Position numbers and translations under genes: made by a program | Notes under the pieces: model-generated | Seen by the model: only the letters and a program-made list of their open reading frames with translations | Databases searched by the model: none | What the model was told of the DNA's origin: nothing | DNA from: Thermoplasmata archaeon | GTDB lineage: Archaea; Thermoplasmatota; Thermoplasmata; Methanomassiliicoccales; Methanomethylophilaceae | Reading direction: 5' to 3' | NCBI GenBank assembly: GCA_015063235.1 | Contig: SUSW01000038.1 | Location: 1 to 35,567, forward strand | Length of the DNA: 35,567 bases | In this document: in pieces, positions 23,955 to 31,993 of the stretch | How positions within the stretch are numbered: position 1 is the first letter of the stretch | How the letters are laid out: every line of letters begins with the position of its first letter

Positions 23955-25382
23955 ATGGAACAGAAAGTTATCGATGAAATTGAGAAGATTGTAGGAAAGG
24001 ACGGATACTCTATCGATCCGGCAGTCCTTTACACGTATGGGTTTGATGCATCGATATTCCATAAGACACCGGACATGGTAGTCCAGCCCAGATCCACCGA
24101 GCAGGTCTCGGAGATCATGAAGGTCGCATCCAAATACAAGATCCCGGTCACCCCAAGGGGTGCAGGAACCGGTCTCTGCGGCGCGGCAGTGCCTATCAAG
24201 GGAGGTATCGTCCTCGCCATGCAGAGGATGAATAAGGTCCTCAAGGTCAGCGTTGCCGACCTTTGGGTGGATGTCGAGGCTGGATGCGTATACAACGATC
24301 TCAACGCCGAGCTCGAGAAATATGGATTCTTCTTCCCTCCGTCACCCGGTTCGGCCGAAGCCTGCCAGGTAGGGGGAATGGTCGCAACGAACGCCTCGGG
24401 AATGCGTGCAGTCAAGTACGGGGCCACCAGGGATTTCGTCATGGGCCTTACCTTCGTCAAGGCTGACGGAGAGATCGTACGCTGTGGAACCAGGACCATC
24501 AAGGATGCGTCCGGATATCAGCTGGCACGTTTCATGTGCGGTTCTGAGGGGACCCTTGGAATCATCACCGAGATCACTTTCAAGATCACCACCAAACCCA
24601 AGAAGTCCGCATACTGCCTCTGCTGCTTCAACGATGTCTTAGCCGCAGGTAAATGCATATCAGCCATCATCGCCAAGCCTCTGATCCCGGCATCATGCGA
24701 GCTCATGGACAGCACCAGCATCAACGCGGTCAATAAGGCACGCGGAAACCCCCTGCCAGACTGCGGTGCGCTCATCATCGTCGAGGCCGACGGAGAGAGC
24801 GACGAGATCGTCGACAGGGATATCGCGATCGTTGCGGAGATCGCCGAGGGTCTTGGAGCGGTTTCGGTCACCCCCACCAAGGACAAGGCGCTCATCGCCA
24901 AGTGGACCGATGCAAGGAAGTCTGTTATGGTCTCCCTTGCGGCACTGAAACCAGGATGCTCATCGGTATCTCTTGCTGATGACATGGGCGTTCCTATCTC
25001 CAAGGTGCCCGATGCGGTAAAGGCTTTCCAGGAAATCGCAGAGAAGTACAGGGTCACAATCGCTACCTACGGACATGCCTCTGACGGAAACCTTCACACC
25101 AAGATGGTCATCGACCCTACCGACAAGGATGAGTGGGAGAGAGGAATCGCAGCCGTCAACGAGATCTTTGATGTATGCATCGAGCTGGGCGGAACCGTCA
25201 CCGGAGAGCACGGGGTCGGAATCTCCAAGGCACCCAACTATCAGAAGGAGAGGGCTACCGAGCTCAACACCATCAAGGCGGTAAAGAAGGCCTTTGACCC
25301 GGACAACATCCTTAACCCCGGAAAGTCCGAGCAGTGGGAAGGCACGATCCTCAGGGACCTTAGATATCCCTGCAAACTCTGA
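23955..25382 (+). CDS. FAD-linked oxidoreductase, GlcD/lactate dehydrogenase family
   Basis: A 475-residue flavoprotein. The N-terminal FAD-binding (PCMH) domain shows VTPRGAGTGLCGAAVP, PGSAEACQVGGMVATNASG and DASGYQLARFMCGSEGTLGI; the C-terminal FAD-oxidase domain has TYGHASDGNLHTKM and GTVTGEHGVGISK, with the histidines expected in the active site. The family oxidises D-2-hydroxy acids such as D-lactate or glycolate. No glcE or glcF-like Fe-S partner is adjacent, so the electron acceptor is unknown. A TATA-like AGTATTAAAT (about 23910-23919) lies upstream and the gene seems monocistronic. Confidence 0.92.
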   Translation: MEQKVIDEIEKIVGKDGYSIDPAVLYTYGFDASIFHKTPDMVVQPRSTEQVSEIMKVASKYKIPVTPRGAGTGLCGAAVPIKGGIVLAMQRMNKVLKVSVADLWVDVEAGCVYNDLNAELEKYGFFFPPSPGSAEACQVGGMVATNASGMRAVKYGATRDFVMGLTFVKADGEIVRCGTRTIKDASGYQLARFMCGSEGTLGIITEITFKITTKPKKSAYCLCCFNDVLAAGKCISAIIAKPLIPASCELMDSTSINAVNKARGNPLPDCGALIIVEADGESDEIVDRDIAIVAEIAEGLGAVSVTPTKDKALIAKWTDARKSVMVSLAALKPGCSSVSLADDMGVPISKVPDAVKAFQEIAEKYRVTIATYGHASDGNLHTKMVIDPTDKDEWERGIAAVNEIFDVCIELGGTVTGEHGVGISKAPNYQKERATELNTIKAVKKAFDPDNILNPGKSEQWEGTILRDLRYPCKL

Positions 25383-25404
25383 TTTCCTTAACTTTTGAAG
25401 GGTC

Positions 25405-25426
25405 GGCGGTGCCTCGTGGCACCGTC
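25405..25426 (-). terminator. Strong hairpin between convergent glcD-like and M50 genes
   Basis: CGGTGCC (25407-25413), loop TCGT, GGCACCG (25418-25424), extended by one wobble and one GC pair. It includes part of the minus-strand stop codon and lies 23 bases beyond the plus-strand stop. No long T-run follows on either side, so it may act as a bidirectional 3' end rather than a classical terminator. Confidence 0.45.
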
Positions 25427-26108
25427 AGGCCCAATATAATGTAGGAAGGCCGAACATCATTATGTAAAGCTCTATTCCTGCAACCGCGATTGCTGCTATC
25501 CAGATCTCCAGTCTCCATCCGAATATCTTGGATCCGTCGAGAGGCGGGATCGGCAGAAGGTTGAAGACTGCCAGGAATGCGTTGAGGTTTCCGAGCATCA
25601 GGAAGAATATGGTCCATCCGCTGTGATTGATGGTGAAGCATCCGATTATTCCGATGGCCGCGAGGACGATGTTGACTGCTGGACCAGCTATGCTGATCTT
25701 ACCGTTGCGCTCCTTGTCCACGTTCCCTGAGATCATGACGGCTCCAGGGGATGCGAAGAGGAATCCGAAAAGAGATGTGACCAAGGTCAGTACAAGACCC
25801 AAGGGCCACATGCGGAACTCCGACCAGAGTCCGAATCTCTGTGCAGTGAACTTGTGCCCGAACTCGTGGAACAGGAAGCTGACCACCACAAGAACGAAGC
25901 ACATTCCGAACAGGCCCACATATTTCATGTCGGAGCCTAGATGATATTCGAAGAATCCCAGTATCGAACTGCTGCGGTAAAGGATCGTGAATGCTATCGC
26001 CAGTACTACCACTGAGATCAGAATGTCTCTGATTTCCATTCTGCTGAAACGCGGTTTGCCGAAACCGGGATTGACGCGCTGCAGATTGTCGTAATACCTA
26101 TCATCCAT
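25425..26108 (-). CDS. Site-2-protease-like zinc metalloprotease (M50)
   Basis: A 227-residue polytopic membrane protease. The zinc-binding HEFGH (H81-E82-H85) lies at the end of a hydrophobic span and the third ligand lies in NLLPIPPLDG nearer the C-terminus. About six spans are visible. M50 enzymes cut membrane proteins within the bilayer; the substrate is unknown. It diverges from the HAD gene across a short AT-rich region (AAATTAATAAG) that could hold TATA elements for both genes. Confidence 0.9.
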   Translation of the reverse strand: MDDRYYDNLQRVNPGFGKPRFSRMEIRDILISVVVLAIAFTILYRSSSILGFFEYHLGSDMKYVGLFGMCFVLVVVSFLFHEFGHKFTAQRFGLWSEFRMWPLGLVLTLVTSLFGFLFASPGAVMISGNVDKERNGKISIAGPAVNIVLAAIGIIGCFTINHSGWTIFFLMLGNLNAFLAVFNLLPIPPLDGSKIFGWRLEIWIAAIAVAGIELYIMMFGLPTLYWA

Positions 26109-26179
26109 AATACTTCGATATCCTACAAATTAATAAGCGTATCATCAGACGGGCGGTGGCATTCCGTTATATCGGTGAG

Positions 26180-26908
26180 ATGCATGTAAGTTCCATGGAG
26201 ATCTGGAACGGACTGTGTTTCATGCACGACCCCGACACTTCAAAGAGGGCTTTCATATTCGACATGTACGGCACCCTTGTAAGGGCAAGGTTCGGTAATC
26301 TGGATGATATATACGATGCATTCTACAGACTGTTCCCGGACGCCGATCCCAGGGATGTTCAGGATGAGTACCAGAGGTACGTGAACCATTACGAAAGGAC
26401 GTTCGGCCCACACAGAGAGATGACGATTTCCGACCTACTGGAACATATGGATTCGGTCTTTCATACGGACAACGACAGCCTGGAAGCCGAGAACGTACTG
26501 ATGCGTTCTACGCACACGTTCATACCAGTGGAAGGGGCGGAAGAGACGCTGTCTTACTTCAAGGACCATGGATACAGGATAGGGGTCTTGAGCAACACAT
26601 CCTACCGTGGTTCGGTGGTGAAAGGGTTGCTTGAGGACGTGGGGTTCGACCATCTTATAGATGCGGTGGTCAGCAGCGCCGACGTAGGTTACAGGAAACC
26701 TCATGATAACGCATACAGTGCAGCGGTAGAATCGATTGGAGCGCAGAGATGGGACTGTTTCTTCGCAGGGGACAGTGAGGATAAGGATTACCTCGGGCCC
26801 AGAAGGTTCGGAATGAGAGGAACGTTCCTCATCGATCCCAAGAGGTCATCCAAGGAATGCGGGATAGTAGCATCCATAGCGGACATCCCCAGCTTCTTCC
26901 GCGACTGA
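26180..26908 (+). CDS. HAD-superfamily hydrolase
   Basis: About 240 residues with all four HAD motifs: FIFDMYGTLV (nucleophile Asp), VLSNTSYRG (motif II), KPHDNAYSAA (motif III lysine) and FFAGDSEDKDY (motif IV). An inserted helical cap lies between motifs I and II, so it is a subfamily I phosphatase or dehalogenase-like enzyme of unknown substrate. The start is uncertain: the frame opens with GTG 26156, and ATG 26180, 26195 and 26222 are alternatives; the last would begin just before the first motif. The next gene starts 14 bases after the stop, preceded by GGAGG. Confidence 0.85.
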   Translation: MHVSSMEIWNGLCFMHDPDTSKRAFIFDMYGTLVRARFGNLDDIYDAFYRLFPDADPRDVQDEYQRYVNHYERTFGPHREMTISDLLEHMDSVFHTDNDSLEAENVLMRSTHTFIPVEGAEETLSYFKDHGYRIGVLSNTSYRGSVVKGLLEDVGFDHLIDAVVSSADVGYRKPHDNAYSAAVESIGAQRWDCFFAGDSEDKDYLGPRRFGMRGTFLIDPKRSSKECGIVASIADIPSFFRD

Positions 26909-26922
26909 AAGGAGGCGGTCAC

Positions 26923-28860
26923 ATGGTCCAGAAGAACATAGCTCACGGGAAGGAGATATGCAGATGGTGCGACACATGCGGCAATCTGATACTGGGCGAA
27001 TGCTGTTCCCGCTGCGGTTCGGAAGGACGCGAGTTCGAGATCAACAGTCCTGGAGACATCAGGCCGTGCATGGGCGACAGCATCGGCCTAGTCCTCTCAT
27101 TGTTCAGGGATGCTTTCGGTACGGATTCTCCGCTGAAGGGCAGGATGATGTTCTTCAACAAAGTGCCTGGTGAGGACCGTACCGATGAGATCATCGCCGA
27201 CGGATCCGTACTGGGGATACTGCGTTTCGATATGAAGCTGGACCGCATCCTGCTGGAGATCAGGCAGCCAGGAGCGGATATGTTCTGCAATGTGGCCACC
27301 AAGAATGTGGTGATCTTCGGAGGAATGTCCGGTCATCTCAAGGGCAAGACGGTCCCCGGAGCAAATATCGTCGATGTTATAGGGGACTTCTAGACAGGCT
27401 CCACCCTCATACTGAAAAAGGGTCAGAAGGTCGGTCCAGGCATAGCACTGGTGGACAGCGCTTCTCTCAGGGTCGCTGATAGGGCGGTGAAGATACGCGA
27501 CCTGAATGCTCCTGCGGAAAGGCCTCCGGCGAAGAAATCGGGGATCAAGGAGTTCGTCGAGGTCAATGAGGACCACTTCAGAAGGATTAGCAGGCGTGCC
27601 GTGAAGGAGATACGTAGGTTCCTGGACGAGAAGAATGTGAAAGGTCTTCCGATCACCGTATCATTTTCAGGCGGAAAGGATTCCCTGGCGGCATACGGTC
27701 TGACCGTAGAGGCGAAGGAGAATCCGGAACTGATGTACATCGACACGGGTTTGGAGTTTCCGGAGACAGTGGATTACGTCAGATCATTCGCGTTGGAACA
27801 CGACAGGAAACTTCATGTGGCGGAAGGGAAGAACGGATTTTGGGAAAATGTGGATACGTTCGGTCCGCCTGCCAAGGACTTCAGATGGTGCTGCAAGGTC
27901 TGCAAGCTCGGACCGACCACCGATATGATCTCTTCTATCTACCCGAAAGGGACCATCACAGTCGAAGGAAACCGCTGGCTCGAGTCCTACGCCCGTTCCG
28001 GCATAGGATTCGTAACGAAGAATCCGTTCGTACCCAATCAGATCAACCTCAACCCCATACGCTCATGGTGCGCAGCCGAGGTCTGGGGATATATACTGAT
28101 GTCAGGTCTGGAGTACAATCCGCTCTACGACAGGGATTTCGAGAGGATCGGTTGCTATCTGTGCCCGTCCTGTCTGTCCAGCGAGTGGAGGAACACCGGC
28201 CGCATCCATCCGGAGCTGTACGGAAAATGGGAATCCTATCTCCATGAGTATGCTGAGGATAAAGGTCTTCCGAAGGAATATGCTGATATGGGATTCTGGA
28301 GATGGAAGGTCCTTCCGCCCAAGATGATCCAGCTTTCGGAGGAGATGCAGATATCCCTGAAGCCGAAGAAGGCGTCCGGACCTACAATAAGGGTGCTGAA
28401 GGGGGCATCCCCGTGTACGGCCGGCGGATATTCTATCGAGGCCGTGGTCAACGTTAACAGGGTGAGGGATTTCTCGTATGTGGAGGATGCGTTACGTACT
28501 ATCGGCGAGGTGAAGTATTCTCCGGAATATGAGATTGCTCTGGTAAAGACCCCCATAGGTAGGGCTAAGCTGTTCGGAGGCGGACAGGTATCCGTCACCG
28601 CTCCCGACGCCAAGAATGCCAAGAAGGTATTCGATAAGGCAGTCAGGACCCTCATTCGCGCCGAGCTGTGCACAGAATGCAGAATATGCACTAAGAAGTG
28701 CCCCCGCCGTGCGATCATCATAAAGGGAGGCATGAGGGTGGATCCGGAGAGGTGCAATTCGTGCGGAAAGTGCACAGAATCCTGCCCGCCCTACCATTAT
28801 TATGACAAGATCATGGAATCTGTCGACATCTCCGAAAAGGGATGTCCGGCCAAAAGGTAA
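26923..28860 (+). CDS. Zn-ribbon/PUA/PAPS-reductase-like/ferredoxin protein with in-frame TAG at codon 157
   Basis: Read through the TAG at 27391-27393, the gene encodes 645 residues in the order seen in a methanogen family: N-terminal zinc ribbon (C16, C19, C28, C31), NSPGDIRP block and PUA-like domain (about 75-190), PAPS-reductase/adenine-nucleotide alpha-hydrolase domain with SFSGGKDS (SGGKDS at 249-254), a cysteine-rich WCCKVCKLGP segment, then C-terminal ferredoxin modules (C583/586/589/593 and C611/614/617/621). The TAG splits the PUA domain: ANIVDVIGDF precedes it and TGSTLILKKGQKVGPGIALVD follows, as in uninterrupted homologues. ATG 26923 has GGAGG upstream; nothing suggests a separate start after the TAG. 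The family is thought to act in sulfur transfer, but the exact reaction is unknown. Pyrrolysine insertion, read-through or mutation are all possible. Confidence 0.8.
27391..27393 (+). other. In-frame TAG inside PUA domain, candidate pyrrolysine codon
   Basis: The reading is Gly-Asp-Phe-TAG-Thr-Gly-Ser. The frame is open for 156 codons before and 488 codons after. A weak ACCCT/AGGGT stem (27403-27407 with 27419-27423) lies downstream, which is not convincing as a specific insertion element. In related proteins this position falls in a variable surface turn of the PUA domain, so a bulky residue could be tolerated. Confidence 0.65.
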
Positions 28861-28884
28861 ATCCGATGATGTTATCGCGGTGGC

Positions 28885-29442
28885 ATGCAGTTTGTGAAGG
28901 GTCCGCCGGCAGAAGTAGCACTCAACCGTCTCATTGAGGGCAACAAGGAATTCGTGGCCGCTGGGCTCGATAACGGCAACTATACACGCGAGCGGAGGAT
29001 CAAGACCGCTGAGAACGGCCAGCAGCCCTATGCAGTCGTCATATCCTGTTCTGATTCGCGCGTTATTCCCGAAGCAATCTTTTCAGCTGGCATCGGTGAC
29101 CTCTTCGTCATCCGCACCGCGGGCAACACCATCGACGAGGGTACCCTGGGGAGCATAGAGTATGCTGTGGAGCACCTGGGATGCAATCTCGTGGTGGTTC
29201 TGGGTCACACCAACTGCGGAGCAGTCACGGCAGCATTGCAGGACCACAAGGGGATGAAGGTCCAAGCAATTCTCGACAAGATCATGGAGGCTGCAGGGGA
29301 CGAGACAGATCCAATTAAGATATCGGAGCTGAACATACGTCAGAGCGTTCGGGTGATATCCGATGACCTCATCATGGACGAAGGTGTTTCAGTCCTGTCG
29401 GCGATATACGATCTACGTGAAGGGACCGTTCGTTTTATGTGA
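28885..29442 (+). CDS. Beta-class carbonic anhydrase
   Basis: A 185-residue zinc enzyme interconverting CO2 and bicarbonate. Zinc ligands are C55 (in CSDSR), H108 and C111 (in GHTNCGA), and the catalytic Asp57-Arg59 dyad is present. IRTAGNTIDEGTLGSIEYAVEHLG is the usual beta-CA block. It is only 24 bases downstream of the PAPS-reductase-like gene and may be cotranscribed. In a methanogen it would supply CO2 or bicarbonate for biosynthesis. Confidence 0.93.
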   Translation: MQFVKGPPAEVALNRLIEGNKEFVAAGLDNGNYTRERRIKTAENGQQPYAVVISCSDSRVIPEAIFSAGIGDLFVIRTAGNTIDEGTLGSIEYAVEHLGCNLVVVLGHTNCGAVTAALQDHKGMKVQAILDKIMEAAGDETDPIKISELNIRQSVRVISDDLIMDEGVSVLSAIYDLREGTVRFM

Positions 29443-29458
29443 GTCTCTTGGACAACGG

Positions 29459-29468
29459 TTATTATAAA
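29459..29468 (+). promoter_or_regulatory. TATA box before the 246-aa membrane protein
   Basis: TTATTATAAA ends 20 bases before ATG 29488, which implies a leaderless or nearly leaderless transcript. Confidence 0.55.
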
Positions 29469-29487
29469 GAGTGATGTATCCCTGCTC

Positions 29488-30228
29488 ATGGATTGGACAT
29501 TCGGAATCGCCCTGTTGATCGGTTTCGCACCCGTGTTCATACTAATGGACCTGGTGCTCAAGAAATACACGTATCCCAGGGTAGAGAACCCATTCTTCAA
29601 GGACACAACGTTCTTCGGCATGTTCACGGTCGGTATCGTAGAAGGTGCCATCGTCGTCTTCGCAATCGGCGGATTAGGTCTGCTGGACAGTCAGTTCTCC
29701 ATTCTTCTGATGATCATGATGGGACTGATCGAGCTCATGGCTATGGTGATTGTGATGAACCTCAGGAGGTTCCGCGGCAATTCTGATTCCATCTTCTATG
29801 GATATGGATTGGGTCTCGGAATGGCCGGAGGAATGGGATCCGGATTGGCATACCTCATGCTCATGGGCGCTACTTCGGAATCCGAGGCGACCTCGCTCGA
29901 ACCGTACATGATCGTCGTCACGATTCTTCTGTCCGTATCTCTGGCACTGATGCTTGGTTCCAGCGGAACCAACATCGGAGAAGGCATAGCCAGGCATGCT
30001 CCTATGCAGTTCGTCATGCAGGCCGGAGTGCCCCTCATAGCTTACAATATGCTCTTCGCGACACTGCCCATCACTGGCGGTTTCGTATACATCCTGATAC
30101 TCATCGCTATGGTCGCTCTGGGAGCGTTCTTCTTCTACAAGAACCTCTTCGTTAATCTTCCGAGGATTATCAAAGAAGTGTTGAAGATGAATGGGATCAA
30201 GCGTGACGACATCCCTAAGGCCAAGTGA
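29488..30228 (+). CDS. Hypothetical multi-pass membrane protein
   Basis: A 246-residue protein with about seven hydrophobic spans, glycine-rich in the middle (GLGLGMAGGMGSGLAYLMLMG), and a short basic C-terminus. The pattern resembles PrsW-like or small transporter-like archaeal membrane proteins, but no catalytic motif is visible and no function is assigned. It has its own promoter and is convergent with the zinc-ribbon gene. Confidence 0.75.
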   Translation: MDWTFGIALLIGFAPVFILMDLVLKKYTYPRVENPFFKDTTFFGMFTVGIVEGAIVVFAIGGLGLLDSQFSILLMIMMGLIELMAMVIVMNLRRFRGNSDSIFYGYGLGLGMAGGMGSGLAYLMLMGATSESEATSLEPYMIVVTILLSVSLALMLGSSGTNIGEGIARHAPMQFVMQAGVPLIAYNMLFATLPITGGFVYILILIAMVALGAFFFYKNLFVNLPRIIKEVLKMNGIKRDDIPKAK

Positions 30229-30261
30229 TAGTAACACGAAATAGAAAAAAGTGTTATCCAA

Positions 30262-30717
30262 TCAGGCTTTGTAGTGGCCGTATCCGACCTCATGGATGTA
30301 ACAGCGTTCGAGCATGGAGGCAACGTATCTCTCGGCGTATTTCTCGCCGACGATCTCCTCCACGTCATCTATCGTGAAGGTTCCTTTGATCTTCGTCAGG
30401 CCTTTGGCTAGGATCATCATCTTCTCATCGAGATCCGAGCTGTGTTCGTACTTGTAGATCATGGTGGAGTAAGGGTCCGCCTTCTCGATCTTTTTCTTCC
30501 TGTCCCTGACCTCTTTCGGTGTCGGAGCCTCGAATCCAGCAGCCTGTCCCAGTGCCTCTCTGGCCGTTTCCTGGTCGCGGCATTCGAAGATGAACACCAT
30601 CTGATCAGTCCTCTCGGTGTTGCCGCAGTAAGGGCATGACGAGCTTTTGGATGACTTGTCGATGACGCGGGCTCTACCGCATGAGCTGCAGATCGAGAGT
30701 CCGTACAGGAGAATCAC
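30262..30717 (-). CDS. Zinc-ribbon + winged-helix-like protein of unknown function
   Basis: A 151-residue protein with an N-terminal zinc ribbon (ICSSCGRARVI and SCPYCGN, two CxxC pairs), a charged linker and a C-terminal helical domain (FTIDDVEEIVGEKYAERYVASMLERCYIHEVG) resembling a winged helix. It may be a DNA- or RNA-binding protein. The start is GTG 30717, which overlaps the pdaD stop (GTGA), so it is probably translated with pdaD. I do not recognise a named family with confidence. Confidence 0.72.
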   Translation of the reverse strand: MILLYGLSICSSCGRARVIDKSSKSSSCPYCGNTERTDQMVFIFECRDQETAREALGQAAGFEAPTPKEVRDRKKKIEKADPYSTMIYKYEHSSDLDEKMMILAKGLTKIKGTFTIDDVEEIVGEKYAERYVASMLERCYIHEVGYGHYKA

Positions 30718-31187
30718 CTGTATTCAGCGAAGACAAGGGCCGAGATGCAGCACCCGTAGTTGTCCATCGGAATCTTCAGTTCCTCAATCGCATAGTTTAT
30801 CTCGCTGAATTCGACTCCGCGGATATCGGACATCTCCTTCATCTTGCATGAGAGGATCTCCTTCAGAGATTCGCCCGATCCGTGGATGTGTCCCTCTGCC
30901 ACATATCCTCCTTTCCCGTCTTTGCGGTAGGCATAGGCGATGCCGGCAGCGATGGTCTCCCCTTCCGTACCCCTCATCTGTGCCAGCACGCAGTGCGTGA
31001 CGGCTCCCATAGGCATCTTGCAGGGTTCGATGAGCTCTGCTCCTCTGGGTATCACGGACGAGACGGATACTAGGTTCTGTTCCCCTATCCCTGAGTTGAT
31101 CAGAGCCTTGTCGAAGGCGTTGAGATCCGATGTGGGGCTCACAGCGGAGCTGTGGGTTATGAAGAATTTACTGGGGACTAGTTCCAT
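30714..31187 (-). CDS. pdaD: Pyruvoyl-dependent arginine decarboxylase
   Basis: A 157-residue proenzyme making agmatine, the first step of archaeal polyamine synthesis. The self-cleavage site is the Ser43-Ser44 pair in LVSVSSVIPRGAELI; cleavage leaves a pyruvoyl group on the large chain. PMGAVTHCVLAQMRGT and GHIHGSGESLKEIL are family blocks. Length fits the family. It is followed with overlap by the zinc-ribbon gene. Confidence 0.93.
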   Translation of the reverse strand: MELVPSKFFITHSSAVSPTSDLNAFDKALINSGIGEQNLVSVSSVIPRGAELIEPCKMPMGAVTHCVLAQMRGTEGETIAAGIAYAYRKDGKGGYVAEGHIHGSGESLKEILSCKMKEMSDIRGVEFSEINYAIEELKIPMDNYGCCISALVFAEYR

Positions 31188-31225
31188 ATCTGCTCGATAT
31201 TAGTCTCTGTATCTAATGGTATCGG

Positions 31226-31942
31226 TCATCCGATATACTGAGACGTATTGTTCATGTTGCTCTGGGCCTGGTCTATCTGAGCCTGGATGAGTTCAGCTTC
31301 TTTCATCAGCTCCTTGGAACTGGTCTTGAATCCGGGTATGAGTCTCGATATAGGTTCGATGAACTGTGCCGCGGATGCTGGATCCGGGACTCCGGCCGTA
31401 GCCGGAACCATTATGGAGATGATATCCATGCCTTTGTTGGGGGCCGCGTACATCATGACTCCGGTTATCCCCCTGATCATCCCCTCCTTCATAGGCTCGA
31501 TTTTGCTTTTCTTCAGCAGGGACGCACCGTTCGGCCCGGCTGCGACAGCCAGTATCCTGGAGTTCTCGAATTTGGGTGTGCCTTCCATGGAGACGATGGT
31601 CTTGCACCCGTGCTGTCTCAGATACAGAAGTATTCTGTTGGCTAGCTGATAGCATTCTTCCGGTTTGGGAGCGAACTCCGTCATGCACAGGAGCACGTCG
31701 TGACCGTTCTTGCGCTTGTTCTTGTATGCGTAGAATCTCACCGGAGGCATTGCCGTGCAGTCCGAGATGAGGCAGTACGGGGGCATGGAAGGCGATGCCA
31801 GCCCTGCCACAGGAGTCATGTCCAGACTTTTGATGTACATGTTGGCCATGATGGAGCTGTTGAGCCCCACGCTGGGGAATCCGATCACGGCAATGGGGTC
31901 TTTCAATGTAACATCCTGGTAGGGGATGAGGTCTATATCCAT
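31226..31942 (-). CDS. PAC2-family protein (proteasome assembly chaperone-like)
   Basis: A 238-residue protein with the PAC2-fold pattern: PIAVIGFPSVGLNSSIMANMYI at the start, a central LLYLRQHGCKTIVSMEG strand-helix, ITGVMMYAAPNKGMDIISIMVPA, and a Gln-rich C-terminal helix. Archaeal relatives such as PbaB assist assembly or regulation of the 20S proteasome; the assignment here is by family only. It diverges from the M16 protease gene over a 51-base gap with a shared TTTTTAAG element. Confidence 0.82.
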   Translation of the reverse strand: MDIDLIPYQDVTLKDPIAVIGFPSVGLNSSIMANMYIKSLDMTPVAGLASPSMPPYCLISDCTAMPPVRFYAYKNKRKNGHDVLLCMTEFAPKPEECYQLANRILLYLRQHGCKTIVSMEGTPKFENSRILAVAAGPNGASLLKKSKIEPMKEGMIRGITGVMMYAAPNKGMDIISIMVPATAGVPDPASAAQFIEPISRLIPGFKTSSKELMKEAELIQAQIDQAQSNMNNTSQYIG

Positions 31943-31963
31943 ACTGAGTTAATCACCGTCATC

Positions 31964-31975
31964 CTTTTTAAGAAG
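31964..31975. promoter_or_regulatory. Shared divergent TATA-like element
   Basis: CCTTTTTAAGAA in the 51-base gap between PAC2 and M16 genes. Either strand reads an A/T-rich box 20-30 bases from the start codons (31942 on -, 31994 on +). Confidence 0.4.
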
Positions 31976-31993
31976 TACTGCTCTGGTGGACAT

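Noticed and set aside
27403-27423. Downstream stem as a pyrrolysine insertion element
   Set aside because: Only five base pairs with an eleven-base loop; such stems occur by chance, and pyrrolysine decoding does not strictly need one.
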